Source: Hoplostethus atlanticus (lineage: Eukaryota > Chordata > Actinopteri > Trachichthyiformes > Trachichthyidae). Taken from it: a DNA stretch of 64,000 bases. Positions 49,507-62,572 of the stretch are shown here, piece after piece. Each line of letters starts with the position of its first letter. The stretch's first letter is position 1. A program made the translations under genes and the position numbers. Location: the NCBI GenBank assembly GCA_034670405.1, contig JAXDDX010000073.1:1531001-1595000 (forward strand). The letters are read 5' to 3'. The notes below the pieces were generated by a model. It saw only the letters and a program-made list of their open reading frames with translations, did not search any database and was not told the DNA's origin.

Positions 49507-52500
49507 CGTCATTTGTGATCTCGAGATTATGGGCTTAAAAAAATATGTGCTTATGTAATAGAACAGTGATTTGAAAGGTTGAAGTGGAGGATAATCACCA
49601 GAGTCTACATAATTCATATTGACTAGCAGTGGAGTATCATCACTGTTTCGCTACCAGAGGCCTGTAGTGGGTTGTGTGCTGCTAGTAAACAGATGTTGTC
49701 AAAGAAAATCATTATTGCTTTCAAGTAGGTTTTGAACTGATTTTGAATCCTTTTCCAAGATCTGATGTTTTGCTTCAGTGGGGGTCAATGTCAGCCATGT
49801 GTTCTTAGGCTGAGGCCACTTACACACTCAAAAATAAAACAACCTGGTAGAGGCACTTGAGCATGGGACTTTAGCTGCCTTCTCAGCCATTTTACCTTGC
49901 GCTGTGCAGATGACGGCGTGGTTATGAGAGTAATTTTTCATCTGATTTGAGAATTCTCCACGCTCGGTTCAGTGCAGAGCGTCCTGTGCAGCGTTGCGAT
50001 GTCCACCTAGCCAGCAGAAACCTGTGAACCGTGCAACCGGTTCACTCACTCAGACAGCGAGGTCAGGGGAGCTTGACTCTGTTATGCCGTAACTCTAATG
50101 CGCCTTGCCTTCGGGGGGGAAATCACTCATAATAAAGATAGCGGGAAAGTATTATCTCGCTAGTTTTCGCAAAAAGGGGAGAATCGTTTCTATTATCTGT
50201 CCACATGATGATACATTTGATTAAAAGCCGTTAGATTATTTGTCAGTACTTGTGACGGCCCTGAATGATTCGTCGCCACCTTTTGTCTTTCCCCAGCTGC
50301 TTTGGCATCATTGTATCTATGTTTTTTCTCTAGTCTTCTGCCGCTCTGCCACTCTCATAAAGGATTCAACAGGATTTATGTTTCATGATGTCTTAAGTCA
50401 TTTTTTAGTAATCGTTTGCCAATGCATCTTGTTTGAACAAATGTCACTTAGGAAGTAGTTGGTGTGGATGCATGTGTGTGTACGTAGTGATGCAGAGTGT
50501 ACGCTATACACCTTTATGCAAGCAAATGATTGTTTGTTTCATCTTCCTTCGTTGATTTAGTTGTACTGTCTTTGCTATTGTCAGATGACTGTATTGTTCT
50601 ATCTTGGTACTATAGAAACTAAATAAATATTGGACCATTTCTGTTATTAATCACGCTCTAGCTCCAGAAGATACTCAGTTCAGTAGCTTCATACTAGCCA
50701 AATGACATTTTTAAATTTCTATTTTAATTCATTTGTTCTGCAGACGACCATAAATCCCCCAGTCTCTCCTCTTGACAGCCATTGGTATTCTGCAGCATCA
50801 GGATGGGGCTGAAATTTAAGTACATTCTGTCATCACAGAGTTGTCATTTATCTCAATAAAAAAAGAAAGTGTGCCTTGAGAGTAGTGCATCTAAATTGCA
50901 GCACACAACAAACTGGCTCTGATGAGGCAGGGATATTTTCAGCAGCTGGCATATGGAAGAGATCGAGGCTGAGACAAACTGAGCCGGTGCAGATGGAGCT
51001 TGTTGAGTTGTTCACCGCCGCCGTGCATTCTGCTCAGTCTCCCGGGAACGTGATTTGAGAGGAGCTTGGCATGTCATAAAAATTTGTCTGAAATACTACA
51101 ATCGTCACCCTTAGTAATCCAGTCTTGATCATGGGGGTTTTAGTTGAGGGTGTGGAGAATGGGTGAAAAAGAAAAGCGTGGAAATTTGGGATTAAATAAG
51201 TGTTTGTTTGTTTTTAATAAATTAATTGAATTGATGATGATTGTGCATGATTTGGTAATGAAGACCTTATATGAAACTATATCTATATGAAATCCAGGTG
51301 TAAATGCACCCCTCCAAACCTCTGGAGGTGGTCATTTGGCCTGATAACAACAAAGTGTAAATGCAAGTGCACACAAATCATGGCTGCTTGAATAGTAACA
51401 TCAATCAAAATCGAGTCAAAAATGGATTGTGGATGGGAAACAAGCAAGACGAGGTGCACACTGTCAGTTTTAAATATTACGAGAGGACGTGACAATCTGC
51501 CTTTTGGCAAGGGGAAGAGAAATTGAATTTCACTGGGTGTGCTGGCAACGCATTTTGACGTCAGGTCTAAATAAAGTCCAGCTACATCAGATCTAGACAC
51601 GATCTGGATACAAGATGCATGTCAGCGCCAGATGTAACATGGGCCTCTGAGGTCTGGAGGTTTGTGGTTGTAGGCCTTACATTTCATGAGTCCGAGATAA
51701 TCGTCATGGTTTCAATTTGCCGTTGAAGACAATGAGGCAAAACAGGAAAAATGGGTTGGTTCTGTTACCATAATTGTGCTAAAATGACCTGTCAGGGAGG
51801 CAGGTAGTCCCACTGGAGAGCACAGTCAAGTAGTTCTATTCAGGTACGACTTGTGCAACACAACAATATAATATCCAGAGCATACAGTTTTAAAAAATTC
51901 ACAGTTGCATCTACAGAAACGGTGTTCTCTGAGCTGCATGCTGCCTTGGAGTGGCATAAATGAGGTATGAGCCCCTTTACAGCCCATCTGCCTCGATATA
52001 AGAGGTCAGCCAAATAATGGCCAAATAATCAGACCTTTTTTATTTCAAGGTGGCCATAATGACATTTCAATGTGTCGGGGGTTAATGTCATTTACACGCT
52101 TTTGAGGTTTTTCATGAAGAGAATTGTGATGTCAGCTTGTAAAACCACATATGTAGTACAAAGGCTTAAAATGCCATCAGGAATTGAAATCACCAAAGTT
52201 GTATATCTCTCGTTTGAGTTGTTTATTTGTTACTTGAACATTAAAGCTGAGCGTGCAGGAGAAGCATCCCAGCTGGTTTTTGCCATTCATATTGTTTTGC
52301 GCTTCACATTTGTTGCGTTTACTTTGACTTTTGGTGTCCTTTTGATGACATAATGATACTGGCACCAAATACAATTCCCGGGAAGAAGACTATGCTGCAG
52401 AGAGCACCAGATCATCCCTCTGATCCCCATAATCTGTCCAAATCCTCGGGAACAATGCCTCTCCATTATGGAAATAGAAAACATGAGCATTACAAGTTTT

Positions 52501-52903
52501 ATCCCTTGGGCTCCCTGCTCGCCAGTGTTATTTGCAAGACCACAGTTGTTGCGTGGACCACTGTTTTCATCGGCGCTAACAGTTTCCATATTTATATTAC
52601 ATTGTGTGTTTATGGGCACCTAATGAAACACATGTTGTAAAAGCACAGTCGCCCCTGAGGTTCCGTTCTGATGACGCCGGCTCCTTCCGTAATGGACTGC
52701 TCCTGTAGGTGGGCCAGTAAATTAATGGCTGTAAAATGTCTCATCTCCGATAATGCAAGCTATAATAAAAGCCCTGTTGCAGTGGGAGAGAAACGAGAAT
52801 CAAATGGAGTCATAGTATGTTCACCTTCCTCCCACTCTCTCTTTTCCTATCTTTTCACCATCTCCGCTCATCCAGTCCTCCCTAGGACCCTGCACCCCTG
52901 CAG

Positions 52904-52941
52904 CCCCCACACACCCGTCTAACCCCCACCCCCATCCCCCC
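52904..52941 (-). other. G-quadruplex motif (G-rich on minus strand)
   Basis: Five C runs of 5, 3, 5, 5 and 6 bases with spacers of 5, 6, 1 and 2 bases. Confidence 0.7.
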
Positions 52942-53050
52942 GAACATTTCTCATGCCATTTTGTCTTTTGCAATCCACTTCATTTGGAGGCTTACAAATT
53001 CTATTAGGGTGATCTTGTGGTGCGTTGCACGGCTGCTGCAAAGAGTGCGA

Positions 53051-53084
53051 GGGTGGGCTGCCTTGGGGGGGTTGGGTGGGGGGG
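53051..53084 (+). other. G-quadruplex motif (G-rich on plus strand)
   Basis: G runs of 3, 3, 7, 3 and 7 bases with spacers T, CTGCCTT, TT and T. Confidence 0.75.
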
Positions 53085-56000
53085 TGAACAAGCCCCTAAT
53101 ACTAATAAACGAGCTCGACTTTGCCTCCCCTGCTCTGCAAGTTGTGAGGGAGAGGGGGATGAGTAATTGGAAAATATCCCTAGCCTCCCGTTCCAGAGAG
53201 ATCACCCCCCACCCCCTCCACCATGTCCTCCCTCATGGCTCAACCAGCCTCACCCTCCAGCTACAGTCACATGAAATATATGGTTCCTGTTTATTTTGTT
53301 GTAAAATATATTATAGACACACGATTAATCTAATTTCAGACTGCTCCTGTTATGTGGAGGGGGTTAAAGGAACAAAGGGTTACCAAAGGGACAGAAGATA
53401 TTTTTTGCGGTGCAATCTGCAGAGTGGGATCGGGGGAGGAAGGTGGAAAGGTTCAGGGGCGGTTGGTTGCAGTCTGGGACTTCGGCTGCATGCAGAGGAC
53501 ACTTGCCCTGGGCTAATGGGCATAATGTCACTCAGAACCCAGCACACATCCAGATAGCTATGGAAATCAAGAAACAAGGAAGTGGTGCATTTGTGAAAAC
53601 AACTCGTACCGTACGTCCTCCTGCTATATTTACAGTGCAAGGTAAAGAAATAAGAAACTAAGCAGCATACGCAGTGATCCGTGTCCAAATAATAATTTAA
53701 CACACCAGGTTGTCTGTAGCTTTAATACGAAACATTTCATTGTGCATGAAGTTGACATTGTAATGGCAGAAATACTGCAACACCCCCCCTACCTACTCTG
53801 ACAGCCCCTCTGAAGACCCCCCATGACTTCATTATGTCGAAAGTGAAACCACATGCTTCTATTGGGCCTGTTGTACTTCACAAAAGTAACACATGTCGTC
53901 CTCTTTTATCTCAGCTGGCTGAACTTGATGATGAACTTCAGCTCATGAATTAGTGCTGAACACAGTTTCTACGATTAAGGTATAGATGCTCTTCAAAGAT
54001 GTGCACTAGAGAATACCATATTTTGAGGGGGGGGGGCATGTCATTGGCAACGTCATTAGATTAAAACATGTTTTTGTAGGTCAGCTATCACTTTCAATAT
54101 CCTTGATGTCATTCTAGGTACTTATAAATGGTGTTGTATTTTGGTTCCACACTGCTCAAGGTAAACATGGCGGAGTGGCAGCTATGTGTTATTCTCTCTT
54201 TCTATCTCCTTGTTTTTCCCTTTTTTTTTTACATTTCATATGAGGTTATATTTGGAAGCCGTTTTGGTTTATTTGCACAGATGACAGAGACGAAGTGCAT
54301 CAACTTATCTATTGAAATAAAGAATACACAAGGAAATGATCTCCTCTTTGAGCTGAGACGTGCAGTGAAAGGTCATCCTCAGCATTTCAAATGAGGGGAG
54401 GTTCAAAGAGAGATCACGCCACGGCATGTATTTAAAACTTTCAACAGTTCAGTTAATGTTTTTTTATTACTATTCATAAAACTACCAAAACTCAAAGACC
54501 TGAGAGGATGGGTCAGTTCGTTTTGTAGTCTTATATTGGGGTCAGAATTTTAAATCTTAATGTTTTTTCTCCCAGACCTCACTGAAGTATCTTTATGAAT
54601 GAAATTTCCCCAAATGCATCGAAGGTATCTAAATGTTTCCATGATCAAGCAATGTTTCTCTAGCTCTTGAAACACGCATGAGGTGCAATTGTAAAGAAAT
54701 ATTTAGTCATGCTTGTTCTTTTTCGCTTGAATATCCTTCTTATATCTGCATCACTGCAACTTCCTCCCGCAATAGTTTAAACATTTTACCTTGAGGTGAT
54801 CATCACAAATAATCAGTGAACATCTTGAAATATACTTTCCTTCCTCGTGCCTGTGATGGGAAATACGGGTTCCATCCGAAAAGGACATTTACTGTAGAAA
54901 TAGTCAAGTGTGATTGATAGTGTGAACCAGTGGAAGTACCTTGAGCAAAGAGGATTTTGACAGGTCCCATACATTAAGACCAGAGCGGCTTTTCTGTCCA
55001 CGCTGTCATTATGACAGGTACGAACCTCAGTCGTATTGATCTGGTATAATCAATCATATTAATTCACATTTGTGCCCTAAGGACAATTTCATCTTCCCCA
55101 GCAAAAACCATCTCCCATAATTCAACGGTATGTTCTGCGCAATCATTTTGAGTGGACTTGAAATGTTCTGTCACATGTGTTTACTGTGAACGAAGGGATC
55201 AAAACCAACAGTGTCTTTCCCCTTTGTCCCTCTGGTCCCCGTTCTTTCCTCAACCCGACAGAGAAAACAGTGGCAACACTTTGGCACTATTCATAAGTTA
55301 GGTCAACTTTTGAACAAAGGGGGCACAATTTAGCAATTAATATGCTAAGTCGTCGTGTATTAACATGCACTTCAAGGGCGTTAACCACTTATTAGGCCTT
55401 CAGGGACGAGTCATTAATGATGAAAATTTGACCTCCCGTGCACGTGTGTTTGAGCCATTGAAGTCCCTACTATGCACTTGATGAATAGCATTAACAAATC
55501 ATATTGTGCAGAGAGATTATAGCAGGGAAAGAATAGAGTGCGACTGGTAGATAGTGCACCATCTAACTCGCAGCTACAGAGGAGAATACCTAAGTGAGCA
55601 CTATTGTTCTGCATTGAGTGCAAATAATAAGGGCTATCATAGGGCTTGTAGGCAGACCTGTAAAGGGAAGAGAATGAGCTTGTTCTTGTATTGAGAGTCT
55701 CTTTGTTGCCATAAGTGCCGAGCCAACAGAAGCAATTGAGATTGCATTATGTTCATAGTGTCATCACATCCCACTTGAGCTTTATTCCTGACAATAACTA
55801 CAGATAATAACAATAAGGTTGAATGTAAACAAAAGGCAAAAGATAATAACAGACAGGTATGAGATAAAATGAAGAATGAAAGCGTCTATTTGTGTACCTG
55901 ATTCTCTAATTGCGCACCATCTGCTGTGGGAGTGACATTGAGGAGGGGAGAAAAAAAAAAAGGGAATGAAGCTTTGCGTTCTCACTTGGCCAATCAAAGA

Positions 56001-58499
56001 GCGCTATAGTAAACAAGTACTGTAGAATGAGGCACACGTTTCTGTTTCTGTGTGGTTGGAGTGGTTGGTTGGCTAGTGTGGTGATCTCTCCACAAGGTTG
56101 TAACCTACTCGAGGCTCTTTTCGGGCTTGCGTGGTACGTGGAAAATACTGAGAGGAAAAAAAATATCAGACAATCTTTCACAAAACGCTGATAAGATTGT
56201 TGGTTTATTGGGAAACGTTGAGGTAAGTGTACAGGTATTTTCTAACACCTCGCTGCTTCTTTCCTCACTCTCTCTCTTCAGTTTATTTTCCCCTACCAAT
56301 TGCTCTTTTCCATTGTAGAAAGCCCAGTGGCTGACCTTTACCTTGGCAGCAAATGGAGGTCAAAGGATCATTATTATAGCTGCTTGGAAAAGCTACATCT
56401 GGAGGGGATTAGCTTTGACCTCTTTGTTGTATTGAGAGCGCTGTGAAGGCTGGAAGCCAGTGCTTTCATTCCTCACGATCAGCGATACTGTTAGCATGTC
56501 CGGATAGATGGCCTGATAGGTTCATCTTCAAAATCTATTCGAAATGCTTGTGCTCATTTATTTCGCTCTGTGCCCAGAATACCAGACATCTGAGTCATAC
56601 AGACTTTTTTAGCAATTGATCTCGGTTAAAACCTTCAGACCCAGAGCGTTCCACGACAATGAATGAAGCTGTGGAGGCAGAGAAAGTTAGGGCGAAGGTG
56701 TAATTAAAGCTGATTATGGCAAGGCAGAGGGGAGGGTAGAGCAGCACATTTGTCTTCCCCTCCTAATGAGTGGAGGGCGGGAGAGCTGAATTAGCTGCTT
56801 CGCTGTCGTCTCTCCATTGCCGTGCCACTTTGTCAAAAGGACGATCCTCCTGGAAGATGAGACGGGGTCAAGTGTGTGTGTGTGTCCGGGCATTATTCTT
56901 ACAGACCAGTCGGGTCCCTCTTCCACCGGGCTCTGGGAATAGAGGCGCTCCAGCAGGCTTCGAGCCACGCCATTCAGACACTGCATCATTAAACCAGCCT
57001 ACCCCAGGTCCCCTATTCACAAAGGACCAGTCCATAGTGCCGCACAGGAACAATCAGCGACACTTATCATAACATAAAGTGTGACGCGATCGTTTTTCAC
57101 TCCTTCTTTTATTTCGATGTGTTATGAGGCTGTAGTAATACAGTAGTGGCAACCTGTTATTAAGCCTCCGTCTACCTTGCCCAGTAATTTGTAAAATCAC
57201 TATTGATGACCACTATTGAGGCTACTCTCACACAAATACAAATTCACACTATTATGTTAGTTATGTAATGTAATACACGCTTTTGAGGCCGTTTCCTCTT
57301 CCCAAGGGCACGAGGGGACCTAGAAATCAATACCGTCGGTGTCATGCTGGTATCATCCGTGACATCTGCTACAATGCATCCACTCTGTACGGATGATGAT
57401 GAGGCCCACACTGCATTCACTGAGAAAAAAATGAGGGACAGTTAATTCATAGTATTCAACGATGCAAGTGGCAGAGCTAGAGAAAAAAATAAATCAAGAC
57501 TTATTGAAATAGCACACTTAACATTTGACATGTATGTGCATAGCGTGGTGTGATTTGCCTCTGGATAACACACAATATTCAAAAGACACTCTTGAGTCGT
57601 TCTGCAGGATGACCTCTCTGCTGCAAGCGAAACCGCCTTGCTTTAACATAACATCGTGTGAATATATTCATTCCTGGCAAATGATGAATTCTATAGATTT
57701 TGAATAAATGCAGTCTTGCATAATGATCTCTTTCTCTCTGGGCGATGCAATATCAATACCATAAATTACTCGGCTGTGACGAATTAGTAGCTGACGAAAT
57801 CCTAACTTCATGGTTATTGGTTAGCCCAAGCAGAAAAACATTTTAGTAAACATCTCAGTGTCTGCTGTCTGGTTTTGTTTTGTTTCTTAGATTTATTATT
57901 TAAGTGTACAAGGCGCGGCAGAAGCATCACACAATTAACCACCAAAACTCCTAGATGTCATAGATGATGCAAAGACACTGTTTTCATTACGACCAGCGAG
58001 TCTTTTAACTAGGTCTTAAAACTGTGATGTTCATTCGTTAATTAGAGGCTGCGTGTATTGTCTAATTCGCCCTCTTAGGGCTGCAGCCAGTGAAATGCTT
58101 TATTCACTGTTTTATTATTCATTGCTGCTGTAAGGTCAGGCTTCCGTTTCAGTGTTGGCTGACAGGGGAGATGAGTTAGTTGGCCCCCAGGTCTCCCCGA
58201 AGCAAAAGCTTATAGTCAGTTTCAAATGATAATCTGACACCTGAGCCAGTGTACACACAAAGGGGGAGCTTTTCAGTAATATGCTATGTGGACTTTCACA
58301 GCCACAAGACCTTGATGCATTGGAAACTGCAGTACATGGTGCTATGAACCACTGAGATGTTTATGGGGGCCATCTCTTCTAGCTGTGATTGACATGAATG
58401 ATTCCCTTTAAAACTGGACTTCTTCTAGCTCAGCTGTTTATAAAATAATTCCTCACCCAGGTTTTAGTGCAGTAGCCTTGCTATAAGCAGTTTTGGGCG

Positions 58500-58566
58500 T
58501 AGTGTAACGACTTACTATTTCAAATGTCAGTGAACATGTCACAGTTATCAAGAAGTCGTTACTTTT
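58500..58566. repeat. Short inverted repeat
   Basis: GTAACGACTT and AAGTCGTTAC lie about 45 bases apart. The arms are perfect over ten bases. It may belong with the repeat 270 bases downstream. Confidence 0.35.
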
Positions 58567-58832
58567 GTTATCACTCCCTCTAAATAGCACGATGAAGATT
58601 CACGTTCCTTGTCATTAGTCGCCCTGCTCTCTCACATTAAGCTAGTTTAGATGAGAAATGTCAGAAAAGTTTACTTTCTGAGGGTGGAAGTGTGTTCCCA
58701 CTGCTTTTATTTCATTGAGCAAACGGGTGACAAGGACATTGGACAGACACCTACGCCATTATACCGGTTTATCTTGATTTATTTTACAGATTTTTGGAGG
58801 TAAGAGAGAAAGCGCCAACCGTCAAATTTCGG

Positions 58833-58993
58833 AAAGTGTAACGTAATAGGTGTAATGCAATATACAGTAAGGAGTTGTGCTACGACTTTTTGCTCCCAGG
58901 GAGTAACTGTTAATGGGTAAAGTAATGGCATTACTTTTGAGACGAGTAAGGAGTAATGCATTGGTTGGTCGAGTAAAGAGCCAAACACTGGCG
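58833..58993 (-). mobile_element. Decayed fish short repeat of the CAGTGTTTGG...AGTAATGCATTACT type
   Basis: Read on the minus strand it starts CGCCAGTGTTTGGCTC and continues with AATGCATTACTCCTTACT, AAAAGTAATGCCATTACTTT and GTTACTCCC blocks. Repeated TAATGCATTAC/AGTAATG palindromic blocks after a CAGTGTTGGG-like start mark a very common fish repeat of DNA-transposon type. It is heavily diverged. Confidence 0.5.
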
Positions 58994-59269
58994 ATAAGGT
59001 TGACTGACACAACGCCACAAAGTCCCTTGTGCACTTCATCATTTAATGTGTTTTGTTATACTCCATGTAGTGGTAAATAAAATGCTGGGTAAAAGCTCCG
59101 GTTGTAAATTACCATAAGGCAATAACAACAACACGAACACTAACGAATAATATTTTTAGAAAAGCATTAATTTACGCTTTTACTCTCTTGAAGGACCCTA
59201 TCTTCATAATACTTATATCAACTTGTTACTACTTGGGGTTCTATGATGACTATGAATTCATGCCATTCA

Positions 59270-59910
59270 GGTTTATGTCAGCCTATAAAGCTGGGTAAAC
59301 TTTGTTCCGCAGATAAAACGGTGGGTAAAGTGAGTTTAGGTGGGTTGCAGCTCCTCTATATTTCTGCTTCTACCTTTTTTCCTCGTGTACCAACTGTCCA
59401 GAGGCTGCACTTACTTGCGCCGAGGAGGAAGCGTGCAGCCTGTAAAGCGGCACTGCGGCATCGCCGTATCACTGCGCCCCGGTCCCCCTTCTCCGGGATC
59501 CTGTAGCTCGGATCTGGGGAGAGGAGGAGGAGATACCCTATGGTTTTCCTTTGCGGGATTTATTTTGTCAGCTCAATTCCTTCATATGTTTTATCTTTTT
59601 TAGTGACCGAAGGCCTGCAACTTGTCCGGACGGTCCCTCCCCACTTACAAGGGTTTGCATTTCTTGGTTTTGCATGACGTGTCTTGGAGCACAAAAAAAA
59701 AAAAAAAAAAGAGGCTCGCTTTTGTTGTGTGTCTTATAGTGGAAAATGAAGCTTGGAGAGCCGGAGCAGGAGGCAGTGCCAGTCCGCTGCTGCTGTTGTG
59801 GGCTGGACTGGATTACAGAGCCTGAGATATCTACTGACAGCACAGGCAGACAAAAAGAGACTGTGAACGAGGACAGAGGAAAGACTCTTTTACAGGGCTA
59901 GAAAAGCCAG
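59270..59910 (+). promoter_or_regulatory. Candidate CpG-rich promoter or non-coding first exon of auts2
   Basis: Around 59410-59520 there are about eleven CpGs in little over 100 bases, in a window where CpG is otherwise sparse. The patch is purine-rich downstream (GAGGAGGAGGAG) and is followed by a T-rich tract ending TTAG at 59603, which is acceptor-like. It lies about 2.9 kb upstream of the auts2 start codon on the same strand. No TATA box or initiator stands out and no clear splice donor could be chosen, so the transcription start is unknown. It could instead be an unrelated GC patch. Confidence 0.35.
59692..59710. repeat. Poly(A) tract
   Basis: Nineteen A in a row inside the CpG-rich candidate promoter region. 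Confidence 0.9.
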
Positions 59911-61875
59911 GGCGAGTGTGAGAATATAGTTTTTTATTATTATTATATTTTAAAAAACCCGATTTTAACAGCTATTTGTATTGTATATGTGTGTCATTAG
60001 ATGAGTGCTGGCACGGGGCATCAGGTTAAAAGGATAGGTAGTGCTGGAAAAAAAGGCTTTGGACCGTTAATATAGTAAAGGTAGATTTTCCTTTTGAGTT
60101 ATTACAATGCAAAACAGCTGCACGGAGGGAATATTTTGGATGGTTGCTGCATAGATAGAGGTTGGCTTGTTGGATATGCCTTTGTTATGCATCCCTTTGA
60201 GAATGGTCAATTTTTGGAAATGTTTGTAAATGTGCATGTTTGACACTTTACAGGATGTAGAGTATTTGTAGACTACATTGCAGAATCTAGATCAGCTATA
60301 TTACATGGCAACCTGTCTCCAAGGAGATAATGCAAAGTTGAAGATGGTGGTTTACTATGACAGATTGGTTTTGGTTTGTCTGGTGATGCAAAAAAAAAAA
60401 AAGGTGTGTTCATCTGTCTTTGAAATGTCCACCAGCATTTGGAGGTAGGTTATTAAGTAAGGCTTTAGCAATTTCTGTAGTTTGTTGATTCACTTCTCTT
60501 CCAAATAGGATACCATTTGTATGATGTCATGGAAGAGAATTGATATTCTGGACACATACAGAAGCCATATGTGTTTTAGACTACAATGCCAGAGTGACTT
60601 TCAGTGGCTCTAGGCCTAGAGTGTAGGCTATGCCTTGAGAATGATTCAGAATATGATTGCAAGCTGTTGAATGTTGCATCCCAATATTGTGTTGACTAAT
60701 GTTATAACATAGAAGGGCAACCAAATACCTATGGTGTCAGACAGTGAAAGTATCACCTGCTGAGCCCTATGATTAAATACAGGAGGAGATTGTCTGAGGG
60801 TCCTGTCTTCTTTCTTGGTTTCGCAGAATTCTCATCAGAAAATCTCAAGGACCGCGCACCATTCAGTTAGGCTGGTATTCATTCATGAAAGAGAGTGAAG
60901 CATTCTAGTTTTTGATCTCTGAGATGACAAATGAGTGAAATGAAATGAAAGTTGAGATACAAGAGTTGTAAATGATGATCTGATGAATGGGCTAAATTAG
61001 ATGTGTGTGCATGCTATGGAAAGGAGTCGGCAAGCCAAACCATTTTATTCAAAAAGAGCTTGCATATGACTAACCTGTGAGTTAATGGGTGATAGTTGAT
61101 TTTTGTGCATTGTTGGGAATTAATCAAATAATTAAACTTAGATACCCAAGATGATACACCATGCGTAATCAGTGAAACTCAATTTAATGTGTCATTATGC
61201 CACATCTGTGCAACTGAAATGCACTTTAATATGATTTAATTATTCAAATTAATGCAATTATCTGACAAATATGAGTAGGGAAAGTGAGAGGGGAGATTGT
61301 TTCGACTTCAAATAGTTTATAATAAACTGTTAATTCAATTAAGGCTGTATACTTAGATATACTCAGGCTCAGAAGTGTAATTATAGTAGTAGGACCAATG
61401 TTGAAATATGTTTCTGATGCACTGTCACACTTTGCACTTGCACAAAACGTATTTACTATATTTATTTATTTTACTTAGTTAGACCTTATTTGAAATGTAT
61501 TAAAGACCACAAGAACAACGTTAGGTTTATGTTGAGAGGCTCTAGACACCAAGTTACAAAGAGTAAGAATTCCTATAGTAATTAATTGCGTTAATTGTAA
61601 TTAATAACAGTGTAGGGTACAAGCTTGGCAAAAGCTTCAGAGACACCAGTAAAGGAGCACTTACAACACATAATCATCTCAGCCAAGTGCCTGATGACTT
61701 GGCAAAGTAAGAAAACACAATCTAGTCCGCAGATGAGTCTGTGGCCACCCTATTGAAACGTTCATCTTGCATTATGTAGAATGGCAACAACCTCCTGTAT
61801 AATATCCACCTCCTTTGGGAAATGTCTCGTTGACTCTATGTAAACTTGCTGAGTGAACATGTTGCAAATGCATGT
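59911..61875. other. AT-rich non-coding stretch, possibly 5' UTR intron
   Basis: Unusually free of recognised repeats for nearly 2 kb. From about 61080 to 61270 it is dense in TAAT/ATTA motifs. If the upstream CpG patch is a first exon, this stretch is an intron between it and the exon carrying the start codon. No exon is visible in it. Confidence 0.45.
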
Positions 61876-61907
61876 TCTCTCTCTCTCTCTCTCTCTCCGT
61901 GTTGTAG
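61876..61907 (+). promoter_or_regulatory. Candidate splice acceptor (CT tract then GTTGTAG)
   Basis: A (CT)n pyrimidine tract of about 21 bases is followed by CCGTGTTGTAG, then GAGGGCGAG. This fits polypyrimidine tract, NTAG and exon start. It would begin the exon that carries the auts2 start codon, leaving 453 bases of 5' UTR in that exon. A random CT microsatellite followed by TAG is the alternative. Confidence 0.45.
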
Positions 61908-61960
61908 GAGGGCGAGTTTGCTGACCGAGGGTGTGAGGAGCAGATTCCTTGAGAAGAAAG

Positions 61961-62029
61961 ATGTTGCTTCACCTGCACACCTCACCGTGGCGGGACGTGC
62001 TCACTGACCAGACATTTTCTTTAACTTGA
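61961..62029 (+). CDS. Upstream ORF 1 in the auts2 5' leader (22 codons)
   Basis: The ATG has A at -3 and so a fair start context. It encodes MLLHLHTSPWRDVLTDQTFS then LT and a stop. It counts as an upstream ORF only if transcription begins upstream of it, which the sequence does not prove. The peptide has no recognisable feature. Confidence 0.3.
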   Translation: MLLHLHTSPWRDVLTDQTFSLT

Positions 62030-62140
62030 AAACCTCTTAGTGGAGTTGACAGCTTGGTTACAACGTCTTTAATAGTTTACACGTCTGTCATTGGATTTGC
62101 TGGACTGCCTTTTGGGATCTTTGCTTGGTTCTTTGAATCA

Positions 62141-62572
62141 ATGCAGTTTTGCATTTTCTCCACAAGGTTTCATCTATTGGATATTACATGTTTACCTTGG
62201 ATCTTATACATTGATTTTGACGTTCACTTGGATATTGCGGAAAAATTCTCCTTTGGAGTTCCTACACAAGTAGGGGTTCAGCAGTGCCAGTGGTTGGCCC
62301 TTGAAGAGCTTGATTCTCTCTGTAAGAGGAGGATTTATCTGGATGTTTTCTCTGAAGGACATGGATGGCCCTCGATCCAGTGGCCTCCGCAAAAAGAGGA
62401 AGTCGAGGTCGGCGAGGAATCGGGAGCGGAGGTCAAACGGGATAAGGACCAGCCATGTGAGGGGCTCCGTCTTTCGCTTCTCCTCAGATTCAGAGCGGGA
62501 GGGGAACAGGGAGCCCACATCATCCCGTCCCAGACCCCCGCGAAGAAAGCGAAAGGAGTCTACTTCTGCTGA
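62141..62572 (+). CDS. Upstream ORF 2 overlapping the auts2 start out of frame
   Basis: The ATG at 62141 is in a weak context (T at -3, C at +4). It opens 143 codons that run through the auts2 start at 62361 in another frame and stop at 62570-62572. The part after 62361 is rich in charged residues simply because it reads the AUTS2 basic-region DNA one frame off, so its protein-like look is a shadow. It may act as an overlapping upstream ORF that lowers AUTS2 translation. Confidence 0.25.
   Translation: MQFCIFSTRFHLLDITCLPWILYIDFDVHLDIAEKFSFGVPTQVGVQQCQWLALEELDSLCKRRIYLDVFSEGHGWPSIQWPPQKEEVEVGEESGAEVKRDKDQPCEGLRLSLLLRFRAGGEQGAHIIPSQTPAKKAKGVYFC

Larger units (their letters stand above)
49507..58490. 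other. Non-coding, no exon supported
   Basis: About 9 kb. It includes quadruplex-type tracts at 52904-52941 and 53051-53084, a G run at about 54028-54037, and long AT-rich stretches. The longest ORF of the window (198 codons, about 52961-53557) lies here and shows no protein-like features. Confidence 0.5.

Noticed and set aside
52961-53557. 198-codon ORF, the longest in the window
   Set aside because: It starts and ends in low-complexity G/C-rich sequence, has no recognisable domain, no splice context and no similarity to a known family; length is explained by local GC bias.
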